Source: Calamus simplicifolius | Lineage: Eukaryota; Streptophyta; Magnoliopsida; Arecales; Arecaceae | Length of the DNA: 64,000 bases | Direction of reading: 5' to 3' | NCBI GenBank assembly: GCA_900491605.1 | Contig: UESW01000047.1 | Span: forward strand, 80,529 to 144,528 | Part shown: positions 45,630-55,790 of the stretch, in pieces | How positions within the stretch are numbered: position 1 is the first letter of the stretch | Layout of the letters: each line of letters begins with the position of its first letter | The notes under the pieces: generated by a model | Database searches by the model: none | What the model saw: only the letters and a program-made list of their open reading frames with translations | Told to the model about the DNA's origin: nothing | Translations under genes and position numbers: made by a program

Positions 45630-47132
45630 TGTTGGCCCAGATGACAACCCAAGAGGGGGGGTGAATTGGGTTCTTTAAAAATTTAGCCTCTTGAAAAATT
45701 GTTTGCTTAAGATGAATGAAAACAAATGCAATGTAAATATAAAGTACAGCGAATAAAACAGAGATAGAGATAGAGTCAATGGAAGCACGGCAAACACAAA
45801 GATTTTATAGTGGTTCGGTGTATCCAACACCTACGTCCACTCCCAAGATCCTACTTGGGTCCACACTATAATCACCTCGATTACAGCCGAGTTGTTTTAC
45901 AAGTTCACAACTCAAACTTGTTGTTTTACCCGGGATCACAACGAACCCAGCCGGTTTTTCGGGCTCACCAGCACACAACCCAAGACTCAAGCAAAACTAG
46001 CTTGACCCGAGGTTAACAACCTCCACTAGTTCAATCCCCTTTGATTGAACTAGGCACAAACAAGAATAAGAATGTTTTACAAATTTTCACAGCTCCTTAA
46101 TGAGCAAATATTCAAAGAAAAGTAAATAGGTTTAGAAAAGCCTGGTTTGAAGTTGTTTGGCTTTGAGCTTTTCTTCTTTTCTTCTTTTCCTCTTCTCCTT
46201 GCTGGGTTGAATCAAGCCTCAGCTCCGATTCTTCACAGTAGATGCAGTTGAGAAGATTGAAAAGTTGGTCTCTTTCTTCTAGTTGAGAATCCTCCGATTT
46301 TTCTCTATTTGAACGGCTTGGATTCTTCTTTGAGCTTTGTGGAGTGGAAGGTTTTGAATTTGAAAGCTCCTCTCTTGGATATAAGGCTCAAGACTTCTCG
46401 GATTTTGATTTTTGATTTTGTCTATCCGTTTTCTATCTCTCTTTTCAAACGGTTGTTTTTCCCTTTTTATAGATTTTCCTTTGATTCATTTTTGGGTGAA
46501 ATCTAGCCGTTGGAGTGTACCTGGAAGGATTTTCCATTCATAAAAAATAGCCGTTAGATGTCAGAAATCAAAAATATTACCGTTAGAGCTGATCTGGCAT
46601 TTTTGATTTTTCGTCCAGGTGGGTTGGAGTCGGCTCCAGCTTTTCAGGTGTCGGCTCCGAATCGTTTTTCCATAAATAGTAAAATCTGAGTTCGTCGTGG
46701 AGTCGGCTCCGCAAAAGTAAGTGTCGGCTCGCCGTCGTCAGGTGTCGGCTCCCGAAAACTGTAGGTGTCGGCTCCAGGATGCTCAGAAAATCAACGTTCT
46801 GTTCCTGCATCGGAGTCGGCTCCAGACACAGTAAGTGTCGACTCCGAAACCTTAGGTGTCGGCTCCGAAACTCTAGGTGTCGGCTCCAGGTTTTATCAAA
46901 AATCAGATTAAAATTGAATTGGCCATGGGGTCGGCTCCAGACTTTCTAGGTGTCGACTCCAAGCTCTGAAACTTTGAAATCTCTGATTTGTATTTGATTC
47001 AAAATTCATTTCTTAATTCCTTTAAATTGATCAAATAAATTTAAGTCCTGAAACACTTATAAAATCCATTAGTAATCAAATAAATATACTCAATTCCTTT
47101 ATTAATCATCAAAATCAATGAATGGATCAACA
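45630..47132 (-). repeat. 5' LTR of the SIRE-type element
   Basis: 1503 bp, nearly identical to 38585-40090. Read on the minus strand: TGTTGATCC start, a cluster of GCCGAC motifs 177-507 nt in, a TATA box at about 660 nt (46466-46472), and end GGGCCAACA. Confidence 0.97.
46625..46960 (-). promoter_or_regulatory. Cluster of ten GCCGAC (DRE/CRT core) motifs in the U3
   Basis: Ten same-orientation copies of GTCGGC (GCCGAC on the element's coding strand), usually within GGTGTCGGCTCC, plus two variants GTCGAC. The cluster lies about 155 nt upstream of the TATA box. RCCGAC is the established DREB/CBF binding core for drought and cold response. The same cluster is at 39582-39920 in the other LTR. 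Sequence seen directly; regulation is inference. Confidence 0.7.
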
Positions 47133-47137
47133 CAACC

Positions 47138-47304
47138 CTTACACTCAGGTTATATTAAAGTTAATTTTAATGGGTCTATGGATTCCATAGATGCAACAAC
47201 AAGATTTCTTATTTAGGATTGATCAAGCAAAACACTGCATAAGCTGCAGAAAATCCACTTAAGCTCCCGTTAATCCCTAACATTGAGTTAATGGCTACAT
47301 GGTT
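47138..47304. other. Host DNA between two Copia elements
   Basis: About 170 bases of AT-rich target DNA; nothing recognised. Confidence 0.5.
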
Positions 47305-47309
47305 TGGGG

Positions 47310-47710
47310 TGTTAGGGTTTAGACCTTGATGAATAGCAATGGGATTCCCCGTTGAACAAGAACTAGAACTAAGGATTTCTAATCCTGTTAGGTTTACTTC
47401 TTGAAAAGGAGGAAGATGGGGAGGAGAAAGAAAGGGCTGCCGCCCTATGATGAGAGAAGGGAATTTTTGGGAGAAAAGAATCTGTTCTCTATATCCATCC
47501 AAACCCTAGAGACTAGAGTTTAAATACATCCACGAAGTGGGCCAGGCCCAGACTCAACAAAAAACTCCCATGGACTAACCCAATGAGATTAAACTAATCC
47601 CCAAGCCCGTGTACACCCGTGACTTGATTTAATCTCAACCCTTGGACTCAAACCCAGCCCAATACAAGTTAGCCCACCTGGGCCTTGATAGCACCACACC
47701 AGGCCCAACA
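47310..47710 (-). repeat. 3' LTR of the Tork-like element
   Basis: 401 bp; identical to the 5' LTR except for ACCCAGCCC versus ACCTAGCCC near 47653. Confidence 0.98.
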
Positions 47711-47728
47711 ATCTCCACCTTGGTGCTT

Positions 47729-48487
47729 TCAAGGCCTCAGCACGTCCACTGTGTCCATCAGCTTTAACAACGAAATACACTTTTGAAAACTGTCCCGTGG
47801 AAGAACCTTAGTCAGTGCATCTGCTGGATTTTCTTTGGTGTATACCTTCACCAGCTCCACCTCACCATCTTCCACCAGCTCTCTGATCCTGTGGTATCTG
47901 AGGTCAATGTGCTTCGTCCTGGCATGATAGACTGCATTCTGCGCAAGCATCAGAGCACTCTGGCTGTCACTATGCACCTGGACAACCTTCTGATCAAGTC
48001 CCATCTCCAGCATCAAGCCCTTCAGCCAAAGAGCTTCCTTTGCTGCCTCTGTGATACCTATGTATTCTGCCTCTGTGGTAGATAAGGCTGTGATGGGCTG
48101 CAGACATGATCTCCATGATACTGGACCACCAAACAGGCTGAACACAAAGCCTGTTGTGGATCTCCTAGTGTCCACATCTCCACCAAAGTCTGCATCCACA
48201 TACCCATATAACTGCCCACGAGCCTCCTTGGATAAGTTGGATCTCTCAGCATCTTCTTGCTGTCCATAGCAAATACCAACCCCAACTGTACCTACCAAGT
48301 ACCTGAAGATTCCCTTCAGTGCTCGCCAGTGCTCCCTACCAGGCTGCGCCATGAACCTGCTCACCTGGCTCACTGCATGGGCTATGTCTGGCCTACAACA
48401 TACCATGGCATACATAAGGCTCCCAACACCAGAAGCATATGGTACCTTCTCCATCTCCTGAGCCTCCACCTCAGTCTGTGGTGACAT
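47729..48487 (-). pseudogene. RT C-terminus and RNase H (Tork-like)
   Basis: Reads VPYASGVGSLMYAMVCCRPD, YVDADFGGDVDTRRSTTGFV, PVSWRSCLQPITALSTTEAE (catalytic acidic residues visible), VHSDSQSALMLAQN, YHARTKHIDLRYHRIRELV and the C-terminal NPADALTKVLPRDSFQKC. The domain is complete and ends with a stop a few bases before the polypurine tract. It is separated from RT by one frameshift near 48480. Confidence 0.95.
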
Positions 48488-49410
48488 GGTCTTCGATAAA
48501 GAAAAATGTGCTGCAAAGGTAGTGCTGTCGGTTTGGCATCCTTCATCCCATATCGCTCCAGAATCCTTTTAATGTAGCCACCCTGACTCAGATGCAGCAC
48601 ACCCTTGGATCTATCTCTGATGATTTCCATCCCTAGGATCTTCCTAGCTGGCCCCAGATTCTTCATCTCAAACTCCCGAGACAAAGCTATCTTCAGTTCC
48701 TGTACAGCCTTCTTACTCTTGCATGCTATCAGCATGTCATCTACATACAAGAGTAAGTACATCCTAGACCCATCATCCAGAGATTTAACATACACACAAG
48801 AATCATACTCACACCTGAAAAGTCCAATGCTCCTAACATAAGTGTCAAATCTCTTGTACCACTGCCTCGGCGACTGCTTCAGCCCATACAGAGATTTCTT
48901 CAGCAAACAGACTTTCCCATCTGATCTTGGTTCTCTAAACCCTGGTGGCTGCTCCATGTAGATGCTCTCCTCCAAATGACCATGGAGGAATGCTGTCTTC
49001 ACATCCATCTGCTCCAGCTCCAAGTCCTGAGCTGCTACAATACTCAATAATAGTCTGATGGAAGTGTGCCTGACAACTGGAGAAAATATCTCACCATAAT
49101 CGATGCCTTCTTTCTGAGAGTATCCTTTGGCCACTAGTCTTGCCTTATACCTGATACCCTCTTGTTCTGAAGCTCCTTCCTTGCGCTGATAGACCCATTT
49201 ACAACCAATGGGTTTCTTTCCTTGTGGCAGCTGGACCACCTGCCACGTATTATTGCTGTGAAGAGACTGCATTTCCTCTGCCATAGCATGGATCCACCTA
49301 TCTCTATCCTGACTTTCCATAGCCTCCTCATAGGTGAAAGGGTCTCCATTCGCTGTCACCAGGGCATATGACAACGAATCCTCAAAGCCGTATCGAACTG
49401 GTGGTCGCAC
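48470..49410 (-). pseudogene. Reverse transcriptase (Tork-like)
   Basis: Contiguous frame with WIHAMAEEMQSLHSNNTWQV, IGCKWVYQRKEG, RLVAKGYSQKEGIDYGEIFS, LEQMDVKTAFLHGHLEESIY, PPGFREPRSDG, KKSLYGLKQSPRQWYKRF and the catalytic LLLYVDDMLIACKS, then the ILGMEIIRDRSKGVLHLSQG connection. Palm, fingers and YVDD are intact. The frame breaks only at about 48490, before RNase H, where reading shifts. Confidence 0.95.
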
Positions 49411-49973
49411 GTTCCTCCTGGGCCTTTGCTGTGCGATCCCAGTATCAGTCCCCTGTCCAGCTGCATCCTGCTGAACTCCCTGGCTTCTACCCCTCTGTCA
49501 GTCCTCTCCACCTGAATCTCAAATCCTCCTGGTCCACTAGCAAATGGCACAACTGTATAGGAGGTTGTCTGACTAGTGTTACCGTGTTCTACCTCATGTA
49601 GTCCCTGCTGTGCATCCATGCCACTTCTGTTCTGGAGGATTGAGCTCTCATCAAAGGTTACATCTCTGCTGATGACAACCTTCTTCTCCAAGGGGTCCCA
49701 TAGCCGATACCCCTTGACTCCTCGCGGGTAGCCTAGGAACACCATCTTCTTAGACCTGGCATCCAACTTACTCCGCTCCCCAGCTCCAACATGCACATAT
49801 GCTGTGCATCCAAACACCCTTAGATGGTTTAGGCTTGTCTTCCTTCCAGACCATATCTCCTCTGGAATGTCTCCATCTAACCTGGTGTGCGGTGACCGAT
49901 TGACCAAGTAGCTAGCTGCATCTACTGCGTCAACCCAGAACATCTTTGGAAGCCCTGCTGCAGCCTTAAGCAT
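49356..49973 (-). pseudogene. Integrase C-terminal part and linker (Tork-like)
   Basis: Continues the integrase (GLPKMFWVDAVDAASYLVNR, TRLDGDIPEEIWSGRKTSLN, HLRVFGCTAYVHV, KKMVFLGYPRGVKGYRLWDP, VISRDVTFDESSIL) and the linker to RT. It overlaps the upstream frame at 49922-49973, where one shift occurs in the integrase core. Confidence 0.93.
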
Positions 49974-50983
49974 CTTGCCTTTTCCAATAGTGTTCTGTTC
50001 ATCCTCTCAGCCACCCCATTCTGTTGAGGAGTTCTCATCACCGAGAAGTGCCTTCTGATGCCCCACTCCTCACAAAAAATCTGGAACTCCCTGCTGGTGT
50101 ATTCCCCGCCATTATCAGACCTCAGACACTTCACACTTTTACCCTGCTCCTTCTTCACCTCAGCCTTCCAGATTTTGAACTTGGTGAAGACCTCTGATTT
50201 CTCCTTCATAAAGTAGATCCACATCTTCCTTGAGAAATCATCTATCAGGGTCATAAAGTATCTGGCCCCATTCCTTGCAGAAACTGGGGCTGGTCCCCAG
50301 ACATCTGTGTGTACTAACTCCAGGGGTTCAGCACTCCTAGCTGTGCTGACTGAGAACTGTACTCTCCTCTGCTTTCCCATCTGACAAGGCTCACAGATCT
50401 CCATATCTCCGCTACTCAAGTCTGGAAGCAGACCTCTCTTGCTCAGTTCTTTCATCCCCTTGTCTCCCATGTGGCCCAGGCGGTAATGCCACATCCTGTA
50501 CACATCCCGGGGATCTTGCTCCACAGCTGCCACCTCAGATTTCACAGTCATCACAGAGCCCTCCATCTTGTATAGATTATTTTCCAGCCTCCTCCCTCTC
50601 ATCACCACCATGGCTCCATTGGAGATGTTCAGAACTCCACTCCTGGCACGACTGCTGAAGCTGTATCCAGTCCGCTCCAAGTACCCCAGTGATACCAGAT
50701 TCTTCTTGAGTTCTGGAACATGCTTCACACTGGTAAGAGTGCACACCATACCATCAAACATCCTCACCCTCACTGTGCCAATACCTGCCACCTTGCAAGG
50801 GTGATTATCTCCAAGAGTCACATTCCCCTCCTCAACCTCTGTGTAAGTACTGAACCACGACCGGTTGGGAGTGTAATGATGAGAACAGGCTGAATCCAAG
50901 GTCCACATCTCTGTGCTGTGCCTGTGATCATCTGATACAACCAAGAGATCATCCTCCACCTCCTGATCTGCAACTGTACTCAC
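49922..50983 (-). pseudogene. Protease and integrase N-terminal part (Tork-like)
   Basis: Protease motif WTLDSACSHHYTPN, LTSVKHVPELKKNLVSLGYL, pre-integrase zinc domain MWHYRLGHMGDKGMKELSKR with CEPCQMGKQRRVQF, integrase core VHTDVWGPAPVSARNGARYF, LIDDFSRKMWIYFMKEKSEV, LRSDNGGEYTSREF and RTPQQNGVAERMNRTLLEKA. The first D, second D and E positions are present. It is separated from gag by a +1 shift at a six-T run (50999-51004). Confidence 0.95.
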
Positions 50984-50987
50984 TGAC

Positions 50988-51752
50988 TCAGATCCTTCTT
51001 TTTTCTCCCTTCTGATTTTTCCACTTAGGACAATTCTTCTTAAAATGTCCTACCTCTCCACACTTATAGCACTTCAGCTCTCTCTTGCCTTTCCTGGACT
51101 TTGATCGTCCTCCAGACTTACTTCTGTCCCTACCCCTACCTCTGCCTGTCCTTTCCCCAACTGATAGACCCTCCTGGGGAACAGCTTCCTTGGTCATCTT
51201 CTCCCTCTGCTCATTCGTCCGAAGCACCGAGACAATATCTTCATAAATTAATGTCTCCTTCCCATAGAGCAGTGTTGTGACCAATGAGTCATAAGACGTG
51301 GGCATTGAACATAAAAGCAGAAGTGCTTTATCTTCTTCCTCCATCTTGACCCCAACATTCAGAAGTTCATTGCTCATTTGGTCGAATATCTGGATGTGAC
51401 CCAGCACATCTCCACCTTCTGACATCCGAAGGCTGTAGAGGCGCTTCTTCAACATCAACTTGTTGCACATATTCTTCCCCATATAGAGGGTGTGCAACTT
51501 CGTCCAGAGTCCCTTCGGGGTCTTCTCCTCCAGCACTGAATAGAGGACTGAATCCGCCAGACAGCCCCTGATCATTGAACATGTCTTCTTCTCCAATGAA
51601 ATCCACTGCTTGTCTGTCATCCCATCTGGCCTTTCCTCCAAAGCCAAATCTAAACCCTGCTGCACAAGGAGGTCCTCTACCCGGACTTTCCACATGGAGA
51701 AACTTCCCTTCCCATCAAACTTCTCAACCTCTATTTTTATGCTACTCCCCAT
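50988..51752 (-). CDS. Gag (Tork-like Copia)
   Basis: ATG at 51752; 254 codons. N-terminus IEVEKFDGKGSFSMWKVRVE, then the UBN2-type core (GCLADSVLYSVLEEKTPKGL, LMLKKRLYSLRMSEGGDV, LLLLCSMPTSYDSLVTTLL, IVSVLRTNEQR), an Arg/Lys/Gly/Ser basic region and the zinc knuckle CYKCGEVGHFKKNC. It stops at 50988-50990; the pol frame follows in +1. It appears intact and could form particles. Confidence 0.93.
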   Translation of the reverse strand: MGSSIKIEVEKFDGKGSFSMWKVRVEDLLVQQGLDLALEERPDGMTDKQWISLEKKTCSMIRGCLADSVLYSVLEEKTPKGLWTKLHTLYMGKNMCNKLMLKKRLYSLRMSEGGDVLGHIQIFDQMSNELLNVGVKMEEEDKALLLLCSMPTSYDSLVTTLLYGKETLIYEDIVSVLRTNEQREKMTKEAVPQEGLSVGERTGRGRGRDRSKSGGRSKSRKGKRELKCYKCGEVGHFKKNCPKWKNQKGEKRRI

Positions 51753-51866
51753 GGCCAATTTCAAAATAGCACAAAAATAAATTTTATAAAATAGAGAAGT
51801 ACCTTGACGAGATTCTGTTGAAATTATTTCAACTCCTTGAAGGCCTCCAGATTACTCCTTGAACCA

Positions 51867-51879
51867 GGCTCTGATACCA
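51867..51879 (-). other. Primer binding site, initiator-Met tRNA
   Basis: GGCTCTGATACCA on the plus strand; TGGTATCAGAGCC on the minus strand, two bases from the 5' LTR. Confidence 0.93.
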
Positions 51880-51881
51880 CT

Positions 51882-52282
51882 TGTTAGGGTTTAGACCTTG
51901 ATGAATAGCAATGGGATTCCCCGTTGAACAAGAACTAGAACTAAGGATTTCTAATCCTGTTAGGTTTACTTCTTGAAAAGGAGGAAGATGGGGAGGAGAA
52001 AGAAAGGGCTGCCGCCCTATGATGAGAGAAGGGAATTTTTGGGAGAAAAGAATCTGTTCTCTATATCCATCCAAACCCTAGAGACTAGAGTTTAAATACA
52101 TCCACGAAGTGGGCCAGGCCCAGACTCAACAAAAAACTCCCATGGACTAACCCAATGAGATTAAACTAATCCCCAAGCCCGTGTACACCCGTGACTTGAT
52201 TTAATCTCAACCCTTGGACTCAAACCTAGCCCAATACAAGTTAGCCCACCTGGGCCTTGATAGCACCACACCAGGCCCAACA
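51882..52282 (-). repeat. 5' LTR of the Tork-like element
   Basis: 401 bp, one visible difference from the 3' LTR; followed on the right by TSD TGGGG. Confidence 0.98.
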
Positions 52283-52287
52283 TGGGG

Positions 52288-52630
52288 TACGTAAACCTAT
52301 CAAATTATCAAATACAAGTAGAATAATCATTAAAGATGACTCTACTACGGTAATAGCATGATTAAAGCCAGATAGCTTGCATTACTTTCGCTCCTATTTC
52401 TGAAAGCTCGAATTCATCAGAATAGTAAGGAGTAATTTGTATTGCAAGCATGCTCTTAAGAAAGAACAATCAAGAAGCAGACTATTTAATTAGCGAATAT
52501 AGCAGTTAACTTGGTGCATATAGCATTCTTAATTAAAACTTTTTTCTTTGGATCATTGGTCCTGGAAATAGTGTACGGAAAGATAAGATTTTGAATGTGT
52601 TTTGCAACCTTAAAAAAAAAAATTGCACCT
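52288..52630. other. Intergenic DNA, nothing recognised
   Basis: AT-rich flank between the Tork-like element and the CACTA-like end. Confidence 0.45.
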
Positions 52631-52633
52631 ATA

Positions 52634-52740
52634 CACTACTTTAAAATTTAAATATAGCAACCCTTTTTTGCCGACGCTTTGAAAAGCGTGGGAAATTTAT
52701 TAAGTCTGCCGACGCTTTTTAAAGCGTCGGAATAATTAAC
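52634..52740 (+). mobile_element. CACTA-like transposon 5' terminal region
   Basis: CACTACTTTAAAATTTAAAT starts at 52634 after the triplet ATA. It is followed by subterminal GCCGACGCTTT/AAAGCGT inverted repeats at about 52670-52691 and a perfect hairpin CCGACGCTTT/AAAGCGTCGG at about 52710-52731. CACTA termini with subterminal GCCGACGC repeats are typical of plant En/Spm-like elements. I found no matching 3' end (…GTAGTG plus ATA) nor transposase, so the element is partial or its end is decayed. Confidence 0.6.
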
Positions 52741-54077
52741 GCTAATTATATTAGCACGCCCCCGACCCCCCCCCCCCTTCTCTCTCTATCTCTCTCTCGG
52801 GATTTAAGCGGAATGATTCCCCCTAATTTAGTTTTTTTAAAAAAAATTTAGTCCCAGTCACGGCCCTCTCTCTCTCTCTCTATCTATCGGGATTTATCCT
52901 CGCCCCCCGCCGCCTTAGAACAAATATAGCCCTAACCCTAATCACCCGCAGCCCCCCTCCTCCCCTCCCCACCGGAGCCCGAGAGCCTCCCCACCCGCAG
53001 CCCGAGAGCCTCCCCACCCGCAGCGCCTTGCCTTTTAGACAACCCTAACATCAAAACCCTAACATCACAGGTTAGGTTTTTTCTTGTTTGATTTCCTTTA
53101 TTTTTTTGTTTCCTCTCTGACTTGGTAGGAAGCATGAATGGGACAGAACATGAAGTGATCTCACTTGCCATGCTTCTTTAACATTCTTCATCTCGGTTTT
53201 GAAGGGTAGATTCGCTCAACGAGGGTTGAACTGCCAAAGAGTTATTTAAAGAGGTGGCAAGCATAGAAGGGCAGGTATTGTTTTGCTCTGTCTCTCATAG
53301 TTCTTCTTTGATTTGTTCTTATGGACTTTGTTGTTTGGTCTATTGCTTGTTTCACTAACCAGACAACCCTAACATCAAAACCCTAACATCACAGGTTTTG
53401 TTGCCTCTTGCCTTTCAGACAACCCTCTGATCACACTTTCTCATATCAAACACAATCTGATTGCGGCTCTTCTAATATCAAGTGTCCACCATCATTTTTA
53501 ACTGGAAGCTGCATTGATTTTGTTTTAGACATTCTCAAGTAAAGATAAAGGCCTTAAATGGATGGGTATGTGAGAAACTTTATCAGTAGCCTGTCCCCGC
53601 ATCTGCACCCAGCCACCCACCCCCAGTGCCATTCCAAATCATAATGCTACTTGGTTACTCATAGAGCTTGTTAGGGAAGAAAATATCGTCAGTTTGCCTT
53701 GGTTCTATTTTCTTTCTTTACTTAATCTATCTGCAATTCTGCATGTGAGCATATGTACAATCTGTGTTGCAAGTCCTCGGTCTTGAAGTCGTTGTAGGGT
53801 ACTCTTTAATCCTGAAAAGACAACAAATCTTGCTAAGTTACATCTGTAACTCTTTATGCAAGCATTTCTCTTCAAGTTTCAAGTAAAACCGTCCAGCATT
53901 CTTATCTAGACTCTTGTCAAGATCTTCTCAGTTCTGGACCCTTTTGCCTGTTCGTCAAGTTGGGATCCTATTACAAGATGGTGGACTGGCTTGAGATGAA
54001 CATTTTGACAGTTAAGAGGGCTCTGTTCCTAGGTTCCATGTCTGCAGCAATGGCTTATAGAATACAATTAGCTTGTG
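52741..54077. other. C/T-rich then mixed DNA, possible transcribed leader
   Basis: Contains a C run (52766-52777), CTCTCT simple sequence and GAGAGCCTCCCCACCCGCAG twice (about 52980-53020). A 45-bp duplication is seen at 53036-53075 and 53363-53400 (AGACAACCCTAACATC). GGGCAG followed by GTATTG at about 53275 could be an exon/intron border. No convincing protein frame. Confidence 0.4.
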
Positions 54078-55790
54078 TGGTCATTGTATCTGTGTTTTCT
54101 ACAATTTTGATTGAACATTTGACTTGATTTTTGTGCTTTTGTCTACTAGAGTGGAAGTTTTTTTGGTGACGTTTGGTGTGGAAGGCAGTTCGGTTTTACA
54201 TTAGTTTGAATTCAGAATTGTTAACCCTGATATACATTGTTGTCCCATTCCGCTTTGGTCCAGTGGTTGGTCATTATGGTATTAGAGTTTGATTCTCCTT
54301 CATGTCAGTTATTTATTTAATTATTTCAGTTATTGTCTTGCTTCTTTTGGTTATTGTGTTCTCTCCATATGCATGGTCCGGGCTGCATGTGAGGAGGGGG
54401 CAATGTTAAGCATGTTACACATAGACCGATCTTAATGCATATAGACCATTGAATGCAGTCCAATGACATCAGACCCCATATAGACCACTGCATGTGGTTC
54501 ATTGTATCTGTGTTTTCTACAATTTTGATTGAACATTTGACTTGATTTTTGTGCTTTTGTCTACTAGAGTGGAAGTTTTTTTTGGTGACGTTTGGTGTGG
54601 AAGGCAGTTCGGTTTTACATTAGTTTGAATTCAGAATTGTTAACCCTGATATACATTGTTGTCCCATTCCGCTTTGGTCCAGTGGTTGGTCATTATGGTA
54701 TTAGAGTTTGATTCTCCTTCATGTCAGTTATTTATTTAATTATTTCAGTTATTGTCTTGCTTCTTTTGGTTATTGTGTTCTCTCCATATGCATGGTCCGG
54801 GCTGCATGTGAGGAGGGGGCAATGTTAAGCATGTTACACATAGACCGATCTTAATGCATATAGACCATTGAATGCAGTCCAATGACATCAGACCCCATAT
54901 AGACCACTGCATGTGGTTCATTGTATCTGTGTTTTCTACAATTTTGATTGAACATTTGACTTGATTTTTGTGCTTTTGTCTACTAGAGTGGAAGTTTTTT
55001 TTGGTGACGTTTGGTGTGGAAGGCAGTTCGGTTTTACATTAGTTTGAATTCAGAATTGTTAACCCTGATATACATTGTTGTCCCATTCCGCTTTGGTCCA
55101 GTGGTTGGTCATTATGGTATTAGAGTTTGATTCTCCTTCATGTCAGTTATTTATTTAATTATTTCAGTTATTGTCTTGCTTCTTTTGGTTATTGTGTTCT
55201 CTCCATATGCATGGTCCGGGCTGCATGTGAGGAGGGGGCAATGTTAAGCATGTTACACATAGACCGATCTTAATGCATATAGACCATTGAATGCAGTTTA
55301 ATGCATATAGACCATTGAATGCAGTCCAATGACATCAGACCCCATATAGACCACTGCATGTGGTTCATTGTATCTGTGTTTTCTACAATTTTGATTGAAC
55401 ATTTGACTTGATTTTTGTGCTTTTGTCTACTAGAGTGGAAGTTTTTTTTGGTGACGTTTGGTGTGGAAGGCAGTTCGGTTTTACATTAGTTTGAATTCAG
55501 AATTGTTAACCCTGATATACATTGTTGTCCCATTCCGCTTTGGTCCAGTGGTTGGTCATTATGGTATTAGAGTTTGATTCTCCTTCATGTCAGTTATTTA
55601 TTTAATTATTTCAGTTATTGTCTTGCTTCTTTTGGTTATTGTGTTCTCTCCATATGCATGGTCCGGGCTGCATGTGAGGAGGGGGCAATGTTAAGCATGT
55701 TACACATAGACCGATCTTAATGCATATAGACCATTGAATGCAGTCCAATGACATCAGACCCCATATAGACCACTGCATGTGGTTCATTGA
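54078..55790. repeat. Four tandem 419-bp units
   Basis: Landmark GTGGTTCATTG occurs at 54494, 54913, 55360 and 55779, giving spacings of 419, 447 and 419. The third interval is longer through a 28-bp internal duplication of TTAATGCATATAGACCATTGAATGCAGT. Units are almost identical, so amplification is recent. Each contains a tRNA-like box pair (TGGTCCAGTGGTTGG, then GAGTTTGATTCTCC) about 20 bp apart. Confidence 0.95.

Larger units (their letters stand above)
38585..47132 (-). mobile_element. SIRE/Maximus-type Copia retrotransposon (young, defective)
   Basis: LTRs 38585-40090 and 45630-47132 differ by only a handful of bases and are flanked by TSD CAACC (38580-38584, 47133-47137). The primer site TGGTATCAGAGC is on the minus strand at 45616-45627. 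A polypurine tract (complement of ATCTCCCCCTTTTT) lies at 40091-40104. Coding runs right to left: gag with zinc knuckle, coiled coil, protease (DSGCSRHMTG), integrase, RT, truncated RNase H, and a downstream coiled-coil ORF as in Sireviruses. Several single-base frame breaks are present. Confidence 0.96.
47310..52282 (-). mobile_element. Tork-like Copia retrotransposon, very young
   Basis: LTRs 47310-47710 and 51882-52282 (each 401 bp, TGTTAGGG...GGCCCAACA) differ by one base that I can see. TSD TGGGG is at 47305-47309 and 52283-52287. The primer site TGGTATCAGAGC (minus strand) lies within 51867-51879. A polypurine tract (complement of ATCTCCACCTT) is at 47711-47721. Gag, protease, integrase, RT and RNase H are all present right to left, interrupted only by a few single-base frame changes. 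Confidence 0.97.

Noticed and set aside
54078..55790. A tRNA gene in each 419-bp unit
   Set aside because: Only A/B-box-like words are present; spacing is too short and no cloverleaf with an anticodon arm can be drawn.
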